Part shown: piece after piece, positions 23,075 through 33,259 of the stretch
Position numbering within the stretch: the stretch's first letter is position 1
How the letters are laid out: each line of letters begins with the position of its first letter
From: Neofusicoccum parvum
Lineage: Eukaryota; Ascomycota; Dothideomycetes; Botryosphaeriales; Botryosphaeriaceae
NCBI GenBank assembly: GCA_020912385.1
Contig: CP087211.1
Coordinates: 2,418,001 to 2,482,000, forward strand
Direction: 5' to 3'
Length of the DNA stretch: 64,000 bases
Notes under the pieces: model-generated
What the model saw: the letters and a program-made list of their open reading frames with translations, nothing else
Told to the model about the DNA's origin: nothing
Database searches by the model: none
Position numbers and translations under genes: made by a program

Positions 23075-24757
23075 ATGACGACCACGCAGCTGCCCGCCAG
23101 CACTGCCAATGACTTTGACTTTGTCATTGTCGGCGGCGGCACCGCTGGCTGCGTCATTGCCAGCCGCCTGTCCGAGTACCTGCCCAACAAGAAGGTGCTG
23201 CTGATCGAGGCCGGGCCGTCGGACTTCATGGACGACCGCGTGCTGCTGCTCAAGGACTGGCTCAACCTGCTGGGCGGCGAGCTGGACTACGACTACCCCA
23301 CCACCGAGCAGCCCATGGGCAACTCGCACATCCGCCACTCGCGCGCCAAGGTGCTGGGCGGCTGCTCCTCGCACAACACCCTGATCTCCTTCCGCCCCTT
23401 CCAGTACGACTGCGACAGGTGGCTGGAGCAGGGCTGCTCGGGCTGGGACTTCAAGACCTTCACCCGCGTGCTCGACAACCTGCGCAACACCGTGCAGCCC
23501 GTCCACGACCGCCACCGCAACCAGCTGTGCAAGGACTGGGTCAACTCGTGCTCCACCGCCATGAACATCCCCGTCATTGACGACTTCAACAAGGAGATCC
23601 GCAGCACCGGCGCGCTCAAGCAGGGCGTCGGCTTCTTCTCCGTCTCCTACAACCCCGACGACGGCCGCCGCAGCTCCGCCTCGGTGGCCTACATCCACCC
23701 CATCCTGCGCAACGAGGAGCGCCGCCCCAACCTGACCATCCTGACCAATGCCTGGGTCAGCAAGGTCAACGTCGAGGGCGACAAGGTCACCGGCGTCAAC
23801 ATCACCCTGCAGAGCGGCGAGAAGCGCGAGCTGCGCTCCAAGGCCGAGACCATTCTCTGCGCCGGTGCCGTCGACACCCCGCGTCTCATGCTGCTCTCCG
23901 GCCTGGGCCCCAAGCAGCAGCTCCAGGACCTGGGCATCCCCGTCGTCCGCGACCTGCCCGGTGTCGGCGAGAACCTGCTCGACCACCCCGAGACCATCAT
24001 CATCTGGGAGCTGAACAAGCCCGTCCCGGCCAACCAGACCACCATGGACTCTGACGCCGGCATCTTCCTCCGCCGCGAGGCTCCCAACGCCGCTGGCAAG
24101 GACGGCGCCATTGCCGACGTCATGATGCACTGCTACCAGATCCCCTTCTGCATGAACACCTCTCGGTAAGCCCAAGCCGTAAAGAACCGCTCTGTGTGGC
24201 AAGACTGACCAATCGACAGCCTGGGCTACGACACCCCCATTGACGCGTTCTGCATGACGCCCAACATTCCCCGCCCGCGCTCCAAGGGCCGCATCTACCT
24301 GACTTCGGCCGACCCCACGGTCAAGCCCGCGCTGGACTTCCGCTACTTCACCGACCCCGAGGGCTACGACGCGGCCACGATCGTTGCGGGCTTCAAGGCT
24401 GCGCGCCAGATCGCCGAGCAGGAGCCGTTCAAGTCGTGGATCAAGCGCGAGGTCGCGCCCGGCCCCAAGCTGCAGACCGACGAGGAGCTCAGCGAGTACG
24501 GCCGCCGCGTCGCTCACACGGTGTACCACCCGGCCGGCACCACCAAGATGGGCAACGTCCTCAGGGACCCGTACGCGGTTGTCGACCCGCAGCTCAAGGT
24601 CCGCGGCCTCCACGGCATCCGCATCGCCGACGCTGGTGTCTTCCCCGAGATGCCCACCATCAACCCCATGCTTACGGTCCTGGGTGTCGGTGAGCGTGCG
24701 GCTGAGCTCATCGCCGAGCAGTGGGGCTGGAAGGGTCTCCAGAAGGAGAAGTTGTAA
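23075..24757 (+). CDS. Choline oxidase (GMC oxidoreductase, covalent FAD)
   Basis: Exons 23075-24165 and 24220-24757 give 542 aa. FAD-binding GGGTAG lies at residues 20-25 with Glu46 at the end of strand 2. The segment VLGGCSSHN places His100 exactly where choline oxidase carries its histidyl-linked FAD (His99 in the Arthrobacter enzyme). Active-site His467 (VYHPAGT) and Asn512 (TINPML) are present. Length agrees with choline oxidase (about 546). Reaction: choline and O2 to betaine aldehyde and on to glycine betaine with H2O2 formation. The divergent neighbour is a betaine-aldehyde dehydrogenase. The presence of the FAD-linking His favours oxidase over the membrane-linked dehydrogenase. Location could be cytosol or peroxisome; the C-terminus KEKL is only a weak PTS1-like end. 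Confidence 0.9.
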
Positions 24758-25417
24758 ATTCGCTGCCGGCCCTAGGCGGGGACGTTGACATTCTTGTGTC
24801 GAAAATTTTGGGCTAGATGGGATTCTTTTTGGCGCTACTGTGGATACCATTATGTACTGAGATCTGTGTTGTGCACCGCAGACGAGAAGAGAAAAAAATA
24901 AAAGCTACTTACGAATCGTCGATGACCCCAAAAAACAAATTCAGGCGTCCCTCGCCGGGCTCGTGAGGAGGGCGTGCATCGTTTCCCTGTTTGGCTGGAG
25001 GCGGAGCGGAGCGGGGATCAGGCAAAGATTCAGGCAACACGGGCGCCTCGATCCGACCTCGGTTCTTTTGCCGCCGATTGCTCGATCCGCCCCACGCTGA
25101 CCGAGTCGCGCCGTCGCTTGCGTGCGCCGGACCAGGGTGTCGCCTCTCTCCGCAGCTCGGCGCCGCGCGCGACTTCGAGCCTTCGCGAGATCTCGGAGAC
25201 GACGACAGCGAGCGCAACCACCCGGAGCAATAGGCTTTGAGCGCCCGGCTTAACTGCACCGTCGGTCGCCTGCCTCCAGCATTGAACGCGTCTTGCTGCT
25301 GCTGCAGCGCCAGAGTCTGCGCAGCCCTCTCTTTCGCCTTATCAGCCACGCTCTTGGTGCTGTTCTGCACATCATTTATCTCTATTTCCTCTTTGGTATC
25401 CTCCGGTGTCTCCCATC
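24758..25417. other. Intergenic: choline oxidase 3' region and promoter of the next gene
   Basis: An AATAAA-type signal (AAAAAAATAAAAG, about 24893-24905) lies downstream of choline oxidase. No gene is supported in the remainder. Confidence 0.4.
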
Positions 25418-26722
25418 ATGTCGGCCGGTGAGAGTGGAGATGGCAAGTAAGTCCCTCACCTTCCCTTCCCTCCCGGCGCCATCGCTCATGTGCACCCAGG
25501 CCCATCAACATCCTGTTCGTTGGCGCCGGTGCCGTAGGCTGCTTCTACGCCTCGCGACTTCACCACGTAAGTTCCGCCAATTCTCGACTCTGTCAATTCC
25601 GTCACTCCTCAACCTCATCAATCCTGTCATTCCTCAACCTCGTCAATCCCGCCACTCCTCAACCCGCCAATCCCTTCTCCCAATCCGACCACCCCCGCTC
25701 ATCCTCCGCCCCAGCCCTCCCACAACATCCACGTCTCCCTCGTCTGCCGCTCCAACTACCCCACCATCGCCCGCTCCGGCGTCACCCTCGAGACCCGCAA
25801 CTTCGGCACCTACACCTTCACCCCGGCCGCCGCCCACCCGTCCATCGCCGCGGCCGCCGCCGCCACCCCGCCGGGCGGCTGGGACCACGTGGTGGTGACG
25901 ACCAAGGCGCTGCCGGACATCACGGACGACAGCGCGACGATCGCGCCGCTGGTGACGGCGGGCCGCACCGCCATCACGCTGATCCAGAACGGCGTGGGCA
26001 TCGAGGCCGCGCACCGCGCGCGCTTCCCGGCCAACGCCATCGTCTCGGCCGTCACCGTCATCAGCGCCGAGCAGCTGCGCCACGGCCTCGTGCGCCAGAA
26101 CCGCTGGACCCGCATCTCGCTGGGCGCCTACACCGACGGGCTGGGCGGCGGCGGCGGCGACCTGGCCGAGCGGTGCGACGCCGCCGTCCGCGACCTGGCG
26201 CGGTGGTTGAATGAGCTTGGCGGCCTGCGCGACGCCGAGCCGCACTCGGAGCTGGCGCTGCAGCAGGTGCGCTGGCACAAGCTGTGCATCAACGCCGCCA
26301 TGAACCCGTCGGCCGTGCTGTGCGGCGGCCGCGGCAACGCCGACATGGTGGCTGACCCGGAGCTGCGCGCCCACCTGAAGGGCATCATGGACGAGATCTT
26401 CGCCGCCGCGCCGAGGATCTTGGGGAAGCCTTTTCCGGAGGAGCTGGCCAGCCCCGAGAGGATCTTGGCGAGCACGGAGAGGAACAAGGGCGGGAAGCCG
26501 AGCATGCTGCTGGATTGGGAGAGGGGGAGTCCGTTGGAGGTGGAGGTGATTTTGGGGCTGCCCATCAGGATTGCGAGGGAGAGGGGGGTGGAGTTGGTGA
26601 GGCTGCAGACGGTGTATGCGTTGTTGAAGAGTCAGATGAGGATGAGGGAGCTGAGGAAGAAGGAGGAGGAGGAGAAGGAGAAGGAAAAGGAGGAGGCGGG
26701 GAAGGCAGGGACGAAGCTGTGA
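25418..26722 (+). CDS. Ketopantoate reductase-like protein (PanE/ApbA family)
   Basis: Exons 25418-25446, 25500-25566 and 25715-26722 join in phase to 367 aa. The dinucleotide motif NILFVGAGAVGCFYASRL lies at residues 13-30. The central TKALPD segment, LIQNGVGIE, and the RWHKLCINAAMNPSAVL segment with the catalytic Lys and conserved Asn are typical of 2-dehydropantoate 2-reductase (NADPH-dependent ketopantoate to pantoate, coenzyme A synthesis). The C-terminus has an extra charged Lys/Glu tail of about 25 residues, coiled-coil-like. Fungi carry several PanE-like paralogues, many acting on other 2-keto acids, so the true substrate is open. The first exon is only 29 nt. Confidence 0.83.
25593..25667. 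repeat. 25-bp tandem repeat, three copies, inside an intron
   Basis: Units 25593-25617, 25618-25642 and 25643-25667 share TCAATyC.....CTCCTCAACC with a few differences. They make up half of the 148-nt second intron of the ketopantoate-reductase-like gene (25567-25714) and explain its unusual length. Confidence 0.85.
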
Positions 26723-27216
26723 GGGAGATTTGACCGGTCGAGCGTGGTTTTAGATGGTTGGGTTTTTCTTTCCCGGACATACCTATCTGAAGGCGAGATC
26801 CTTCTTTTCAGAATCCTTGATGCTGACGTTCCTCTTCCGCCGAGAGTGTTCTTGAGATCGGCTAATCTCCCCTTCTAGACGAATGAATGGCTTTTCCGTC
26901 TCAGCTTCGGCGTCCCATTATATCCCTCGGCGTTCCGTCCATTCTTCGCTCGGTCCGACGCCCGGACCACGTCGGGCCCTAGCCGAAGTATCCGCCACGC
27001 CTCCGGCGGCAGAAAGAAAAAAAAAAAAGAACGCTGCCACTGTCTGAGCTTGCAACCCAGCACACGAATGCGATCTGATATCCATTTGAGCTTCAATTCC
27101 TGTCCCGGTCCAATTGTTCTCTCCTAGAGTCTCCTCCACTGTCCCAGCAGCCCAACCTTCCCTCTTTCCCTCGCTCCTGATCACCTCCAAAGTGTCCATG
27201 GTCATTCTAAGAGCAA

Positions 27217-27273
27217 AAAGAAGAGCTTGCACGAGGACCTGCAGTGGACTATCAGCACTCGTAGGAAGGAAGC
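27217..27273 (-). pseudogene. Fragment resembling the tRNA-Val 3' exon/intron junction
   Basis: The plus strand around 27233-27271 (AGGACCTGCAGTGGACTAT, then CAG..ACTCGTaGG) closely parallels 27637-27671 inside the tRNA-Val gene (AGGACCTTCAGTGGACTAC, then CAG..ACTCGTGG). The adjoining B-box region is degenerate. Interpreted as a decayed tRNA-derived copy. Confidence 0.4.
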
Positions 27274-27408
27274 GACAGCCATGCAGAGCAACGAGGATAG
27301 TAGCATTGACTAAGAGCTGCTTGAATGGAGCTTCGAAGTTTGTAGCTGCGGGAGTAGCAGGACAGAGATGAGTAACTGAATGACAGAACAAAAGATATCT
27401 TGTTCAAG

Positions 27409-27539
27409 CACGATGCCCGAGGCTCGAACTCGGGAGCTCTAGTGCACAACATGTTTCACGTGAAGCAGAACCCCGGCGAACGGTAATGTTCCGTCGGTAG
27501 TCGACCGCTGGACAGCCCACATCGGCGCGCCACCATCCC
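27409..27539 (-). pseudogene. Degenerate tRNA-like copy next to tRNA-Val
   Basis: Read on the minus strand it begins with GATGGTGG as the intact gene does, and ends with a T-arm-like segment whose stem pairs (CCGAG, TTCGAGC, CTCGG) and an end GCATCGTG laid out like the tRNA-Val 3' end. Total length is about 131 nt against 134. An AAAA run at 27391-27394 gives a TTTT downstream on this strand. D-arm and anticodon arm cannot be folded, so it looks like a decayed duplicate. Confidence 0.4.
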
Positions 27540-27612
27540 CTTTCGGTCTCTTCCACTCCACAACAACGCCGAAGCCCCCTCCCACTGGCCAAAAGCAAAA
27601 GAGATGCGCTTG

Positions 27613-27746
27613 TACGACGGCCGGGACTTGAACCCAGGACCTTCAGTGGACTACCAGGGACTCGTGGACTCGTGCCTGATCACTGATCAGGCTGCCATGA
27701 GGCTCCTCTGTTAGACTGACGTGATAACCAACTACACCACCATCGC
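27613..27746 (-). tRNA. tRNA-Val(AAC) with a 60-nt intron
   Basis: Folds as a cloverleaf on the minus strand. The acceptor stem pairs 27746-27740 (GCGATGG) with 27620-27614 (CCGTCGT), with wobble pairs at the end and at position 5. The D arm is GTGTAGTTGGTTATCAC. The anticodon stem pairs TCAGT (27719-27715) with ACTGA (27647-27643), and the loop CTAACAC gives anticodon AAC after removing an intron at 27708-27649 just 3' of position 37. The T arm is CTGGG-TTCAAGT-CCCGG. TTTT terminators follow at 27600-27597 and 27594-27591. The intron is long for a tRNA and contains a perfect inverted repeat (CCTGATCA-C-TGATCAGG). Confidence 0.82.
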
Positions 27747-30700
27747 TTTGCTGCTGCTTGTTGAAGAGCCTCCTGGCTTGGGGGGCTCTTGTATTGTGGA
27801 ATTTCAGGAGGTCAAGTGTTGGCGATTTGAAGGGAGTGCGGTGGTAGAGGTGGAAAATTTACGGGTTGAAGAGATTTTCAAGGGGCAGGGAGTTACTAAA
27901 GGCTGATAAATGGCACCGTAGAGAGATACCATGACTTCTACAGGTATAAAGATAGAAGGTAGGATGAATGCTTGCTAGTAGCTAGAGCGTACACTTGCCC
28001 CTGCTGTCACTGTCACCGTAACTATGCCTGTGGTAGTGTTTGTGAAGAGGAAGGAGAATTCGAGCTACTGGACCGAGTGAGTGCTTATTAAACCGGGAGG
28101 TCTATACCATTGAAATTGCTCTAGTAGCCTTTACTACAGTCTACGGTAGTGCTTCATCATAGTAGCGTGTTTAGCGGGGAAAGGAGGTCGTTTTCAAGAA
28201 ATAACGCTTTACCGCGAGCTAGTACAGGGTTGAAAACGTCAGGATGCTTTTCGATGATTTTTGGGAAGAGTAGAAGGCAATCTGAACAGAACTACATCAT
28301 GAGCCGTATTGGAAAATTATCTGCTCTTAAGTCCGTTTGGGGTCACAATTTGCGGATGGTTGGAGTTGTCTCCGTAGCGTCCGTCAAACATCGACGATGG
28401 AATTAAGATGAAATAGAGTCTATACCGTGCATTACTATAACACCTTTCAGCGAACCACGCAGACATGAAAAAAGTCAAAACCCTCAATACGGCTGTAGCA
28501 AGGTATCACTCCTGGAACAATACAAGAGAAACTGACGCCCCGCCACAAGATCGTCTTGCACGATAAGAGCTGGTCAGTATCTAAGTACGCTGTGGTTTGC
28601 CTCCAAGGTACGCCAACGCTCTTAGGGGCCAGTATAGAAATATGACTTCAAAAGAAAATCCCAGTGAAAGTTAGGTCGTTTTCTACAGCGGTGATGGCAT
28701 GTTCTGCTGCTTCTGGACCAGCTGTTGTGTAAACTTCACTAAGACCTGAACATATTGGGTGTCCCTTCGCCTACCACTATTGCGCGAAAAGTCGCTTACT
28801 CTGTAGTGATGACAACGTCCAGCGTGACGTCATTGCATACGCATTGCAATACCGCAAAAATCGCAGTCAAAGTAGTGGCCCCGGTTGGCTGTGGGTTTCT
28901 GGCATTTGGAAAGTAGGGCGCAGAAAAAAGAAGGGTGGTGTACATATCGTGCAGGTGATGGAAGTGTCTAAAGCAGAACTCGCTACGGTGCACTTTCCTG
29001 TAGAACCAGCTGGACAGCCCAGATCTAAATTTCCGTAAACAGCTGCTCTGGTGTGCACGTGCTTTGTTTGCTGCAAGCTATTTAAGTAAGGGCTGATATT
29101 GGGCATCCGCAGCTATTGATGAGGATATGTGATCAGTGTTCGCGGATTGGAGATCCAAGCAGCTATAACGTTTTTATAGAATGGAGCTTGGCGTGAAAGT
29201 TCTATAGATAACGGGAGTACCTGACCGCTGCGCCTTGAAACAAGCCCAGATACTTCCAAACATGAGGCTCTTGGGCTGACTCTCTCTAAAACATCAGCAT
29301 TACGCGTTGCCTTCGTTGTAGAAGCAAATCCGGGGAACCAGGAGAAAAAGTGGAGAAAAGGCAAGCCATGTCGGTAAATGGTTGGTTTCAACGCAGCCAA
29401 GCGTGGTTGCCGCAAGGTACGATAAGGCTGCAGGCCCTTGTTTCGGCGCCGCGAGAGCAAGGGTCTGCAGCGATGTATGTACGCGAGAGTGGCCACAAGA
29501 AAAGTATTTCCATTGATACTGGACCCGGTCGTGTTTGCTGATTGGTTGGGCTGTACGGAGGAAGCACTGGAATGCGGAGTGAACAGAGGAAAGAGCTTGC
29601 GAGGGTCACAGGAAAAGTTGCAGAAGCAAAGCACAGCTGAAGATCCCTGCAGATGGGAACAATCCGAGAGCCATAGGCGATGGCTGATGCAAAACATTCT
29701 TGGTGAAACTTGGCGGCAGCCTGCTGTCAGAGCGCGGGTGATGTAGACACAATGTCCGACGGGATGGTGTCTCTCGCGGCGATTGCGGAGACGACGAGGA
29801 GATTAGAGCGCAGAGTCATGATTACGAAGCATGTTGACGAGTGGGCGAGACAGCACGTATGTGAAGTATGCATGACTGTTTCGGGCGGAGGCAGGCGAAC
29901 CGGAAGAACGATCGTCAGCGATGCGAGCGCGGCCAGACCTGAAGGGGAGCCATGGATCCGGTGCGAGCTGTCTCACCGGAGCGAGGCGGCAGCAGATAGC
30001 GTGCCGCCAACCCGGAGCGCGCGCTGGAGCAGACACGCAGACACGCCGTCGCAGGGCCGCAGTAGGGCCAGCGGTGAGGGCAGGACCGGCCGCATGCGTG
30101 CCACATAAGCTTAAACGGGCGGCGGGCGAGGCATCAGATAAGATCGATGACGCAGTGACTCGGCGGGCGCGTTGGAGATAGAGGGGCGGGCGCCCGTTCG
30201 GGCAGACCCTGCAGCTGCGCGTCGGCCGCCTGCCGCCGCGAGGCCCCGAGGCCGAGAGCGGCACACGTGGGCCGGCCTTCTGTGCTTCTGGAAGCCAATG
30301 ATAAGCCCAGGCACCACCGCGCCGCCAAGCTCCCAGATCACGTCAACCAAATAGTGCATCGCGCATGCCTATCGAACCCTAGGTCGCCCGGGGAGCATGC
30401 CAACCCACCGCCAGGCCCGTCCAAGCCCCCGCCAGGTCGCCGCGCGAGTCCCTTCCTGTCGCCGCGAGGCCTCCGCCGTGCGCGAGTGCCGCCGCCCCGG
30501 CCTCTGCCCGCTGGAGACTGGGAAGCTTGCGGCCATGGAGATACGACACGCTTATTAGGCCCGCCCGCCGTCCGCCGTCTGCCCTCCGCAGCACACCATT
30601 GACCGCGGACTCCCGCCGCCCGCTTAAAAATCACAATCCCACCGAAGCGTCAGCCCGCGTAGAAGAGGCCTGGCTCCCCCCGACGCGCCCACCTCGCCGA

Positions 30701-30748
30701 CCACCTCGCCGCCGCGCCCACCTCTCCCGACGAGCCCGCATCCACCCA

Positions 30749-32056
30749 ATGGCGCCCAAGACGCCCCTCTCCGCCGTGCTGCCGCCGCTGCTCTTCGGGA
30801 CCGCCACCTTCAACCACCAGTACAACAAGGACCCCTACGCGCTCGACACCACCGGCCTGGTGCGCTCCGCGCTCGAGAAGGGCATCCGCGCCTTCGACAC
30901 GTCGCCCTACTACGGCCCGTCCGAGTCGCTGCTGGGCCAGGCGCTGTCGACGCCGTTTGTGCGCGCCAGCTTCCCGCGCGACGAATACTTCCTCCTCACA
31001 AAGGTCGGGCGCGTCGCGTCGGACGAGTTCGACTACAGCCCGGAGTGGGTGCGCGCGTCGGTGGCGCGCAGCCTGCGGCGGCTGCAGACGCCGTACCTGG
31101 ACGTGGTGTACTGCCACGACGTCGAGTTCGTCAGCGACGACGAGGTGCTGGCGGCGGTGCGCGAGCTGCGGCGGCTGCGCGACGAGCAGGGCGCGCTGCG
31201 GTACGTCGGCATCTCGGGCTACCCGGTCGACACGCTGTGCCGGCTGGCGGAGCGCGTGCTGCGCGACACGGGCGAGCCGCTCGACGCCGTCATGAGCTAC
31301 GCCAACTTCACGCTGCAGAACACGGCGCTGGCGTCGCGCGGCGTGCGCCGCCTGCTGGCCGCCGGCGTCGACGTCGTGCCCAACGCCAGCCCGCTCGGCA
31401 TGGGCCTGCTGCGCCGCGAGGGCGTGCCCGTCGGCAGCATGGGCGACTTCCACCCCGCCTGCTCGCAGCTGCGCCAGGCCGTGCGCGAGGCCTCGGAGCT
31501 GTGCGACATGCACGGCGAGAAGCTCGAGGTCATCGCCATCCGCTTCGCGCTGGAGTCGTGGCTCACCGCGGGCGCGGCCGTCGGCTCGCGCGGCGACCCG
31601 GCGTCCGGCGTGCCGTGGAAGCGCGAGAGCATCGAGGAGGTCGGCGGCCAGAAGCTCGGCGTCAGCGTCATGGGCGTCAGCCAGCCGGCCGAGCTGGAGA
31701 AGACGATGATGGTGTGGCGCAGCATCCTCGACGGGCTGGAGGACGGGCAGAGCGTCGCGGACCGTGCCGGGCGGTGGAAGCGCGCCCACGAGTGGAGCCT
31801 GAACCGCAAGCGCGCCGTGCAGATTCTGGCCGAGGGCGTGCAGGAGTGCCTGGGCGAGTGGGCCGACTACGCGTGGGCCAGCCCGGACGACGGCTTCGTC
31901 AACCAGCGGGCGAAGAGGAAGCAGGCCGAGGAGGGCGATGGGAAGCAGAAGACGCTCAAGGGCAAGGAGGCCGAGGCGGAGGCTCCGTGGCTCACGCCGG
32001 CCGCCAGCCCGGAGCCGGAGGCGCGGGCAGAGGCCAAAGAGCTGCCGCTGCGGTGA
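30749..32056 (+). CDS. Aldo/keto reductase, NAD+-dependent D-arabinose dehydrogenase-like (Ara2 type)
   Basis: A single exon of 435 aa; start ATG in MAPKTPL. The AKR tetrad is present: Asp50 (AFDTSPYYG), Tyr54/55, Lys85 (LLTKVGR) and His123 (VYCHDVE). FGTATFNHQYNKDP and the DVVPNASPLGMGLL segment resemble fungal Ara2-type D-arabinose 1-dehydrogenase, which oxidises D-arabinose to its lactone, a step toward D-erythroascorbate. The family is about 330-390 aa; here the extra length is a charged Lys/Glu-rich tail (about 395-435) with SPEPEARAEAKE, likely disordered. Probably cytosolic. Assignment to Ara2 rather than another AKR (for example L-galactose dehydrogenase-like) is likely but not proven. 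Confidence 0.85.
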   Translation: MAPKTPLSAVLPPLLFGTATFNHQYNKDPYALDTTGLVRSALEKGIRAFDTSPYYGPSESLLGQALSTPFVRASFPRDEYFLLTKVGRVASDEFDYSPEWVRASVARSLRRLQTPYLDVVYCHDVEFVSDDEVLAAVRELRRLRDEQGALRYVGISGYPVDTLCRLAERVLRDTGEPLDAVMSYANFTLQNTALASRGVRRLLAAGVDVVPNASPLGMGLLRREGVPVGSMGDFHPACSQLRQAVREASELCDMHGEKLEVIAIRFALESWLTAGAAVGSRGDPASGVPWKRESIEEVGGQKLGVSVMGVSQPAELEKTMMVWRSILDGLEDGQSVADRAGRWKRAHEWSLNRKRAVQILAEGVQECLGEWADYAWASPDDGFVNQRAKRKQAEEGDGKQKTLKGKEAEAEAPWLTPAASPEPEARAEAKELPLR

Positions 32057-32476
32057 CCTCTGGGGATGGATTTTCACATGGCGTTGCTTGGAGGCGCTTC
32101 GTCTGCGCGGATTGGCCGCACGGCTGTCCAGCGCAGTGGTTCGGTATCTGATCGTCGATTATATCACGCGAGATGTATGTAGTGCGCGGCGAGCATGAGC
32201 ATAGAGGACGCGCGAAATCAAGGAAGAACGGCCGGCGGTGGGCGTGCAGAAACCGGTGAAGAGCACGCCGACAGCCCCCAACAACTTTTTCCCGCAGCCC
32301 TGCATGCAGAGTGTGAGGCACGCCGAATTGTTTCATGTCGAGCGGGAGCGGGCGTGCCAATGGAGCGCCAGCGCAGGGCTGGGCTGACGCAATTGCAGAG
32401 GAATGCGGATGGGGAGCGCGCGGGAGAGTCAGCAGCGCGGAGATCCGCCCGTGCGGCGGCGGACGGCCAGCGGCGA

Positions 32477-32504
32477 GCGCAGAGCGCAGAGCGCAGAGCG
32501 CAGA
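32477..32504. repeat. Tandem repeat (GCGCAGA)x4
   Basis: Four exact 7-bp units, followed by a degraded fifth (GTGCAGC) and a run of GCAGC-like units to about 32560. Confidence 0.9.
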
Positions 32505-32920
32505 GTGCAGCGCGGAGCAGGGCGCGCGGGAGCGGTGGCAGTCAGTGCAGCGCAGCGCAGCGGGCGGCGGGCGGCGAGAGATTGCAGTGGTTGTTTGGCC
32601 GCGTGCGTCATGCCTCTGCAGCGCCGGCCGGCCAGCAGCAGGCCCCCCCGCGTGCGTCCAGCGGTATGGATGGGAGCAGATGAGGAGCACATGCAGCCGG
32701 CCGTCCCGCGCCACCATCATCAGCCTCCTCCAAGGCCAGCGCTCCTCGCTCCTCACTCCTCGCCCAGCGGAGCCCAACCGCCCGGAAGTTGTCCGCCGCC
32801 CAGCGCCCCAGCGCCCCAGAGCCCCATCCTTGCCTCGCTCAGCGCCAGGGCGACAACGCACCGCCAGCTGCAGCCCGCATCCGCCTCAGCATCCCGCAGC
32901 CCGCAGCCCACCGCCCGCCG

Positions 32921-32948
32921 CCCGCTGCCCGCTGCCCGCTGCCCGCTG
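32921..32948. repeat. Tandem repeat (CCCGCTG)x4
   Basis: Four exact 7-bp units set in a wider C/G-rich tract (about 32895-32970) with CCCGC-type near-repeats. Confidence 0.9.
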
Positions 32949-33259
32949 GCCGCCCGCCCGCCTGCCAGCAGCGACCCTCGTCCGCACACCCTCACCCTCA
33001 CCCACACGCTCCGCGCAATCGCCTGCCGCTCTGTCGCAGCAAGTCGCGACCTGGCCACGCGACCCACCACACCACACCGCATCCGCCGTCCGCGATAAGG
33101 ATCCCGCACCAGGATGCGCCGCGGATAAGGCCTGTCTTGCATTGACCGTCCAGGTGACACGAGCCAACCGGAGCTGCCACAGCCTGTGTTTACTCGCAAG
33201 CCCGCACCCCCAATCTCTGCCGAAGCTCGCCAGGACCTCTCCAGGACCTCGCCAGACCG

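Larger units (their letters stand above)
26723..30748. other. Gene-poor region with tRNA-Val; lower GC in the middle
   Basis: Apart from the tRNA-Val gene and tRNA-like relics at 27.2-27.75 kb, I see no supportable gene in 4 kb. The part at about 27.9-29.7 kb has visibly lower GC than its flanks (about 40% over 28081-28140) and only short reading frames, as expected for a decayed insertion, though no element end was found. From about 30.1 kb it is GC-rich promoter sequence for the gene at 30749, including a GATA site (AGATAAG) near 30136. Confidence 0.45.
32057..33259. other. Intergenic GC-rich region with heptamer repeats, promoter of the Sip5 gene
   Basis: No gene supported. It contains two separate 7-bp tandem repeats (listed) and C-rich sequence before the ATG at 33260. 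Reading frames here are GC-driven and repeat-laden. Confidence 0.4.

Noticed and set aside
23033..24850. 605-codon minus-strand frame
   Set aside because: Exactly antisense to the choline oxidase exons, rich in Val/Ala/Gly/Asp as expected from GC-biased third positions; no recognisable domain.
30650..32151. Long frames on both strands overlapping the AKR gene
   Set aside because: Shadows of the AKR frame; only the frame with the Asp50/Tyr/Lys85/His123 tetrad makes biological sense.
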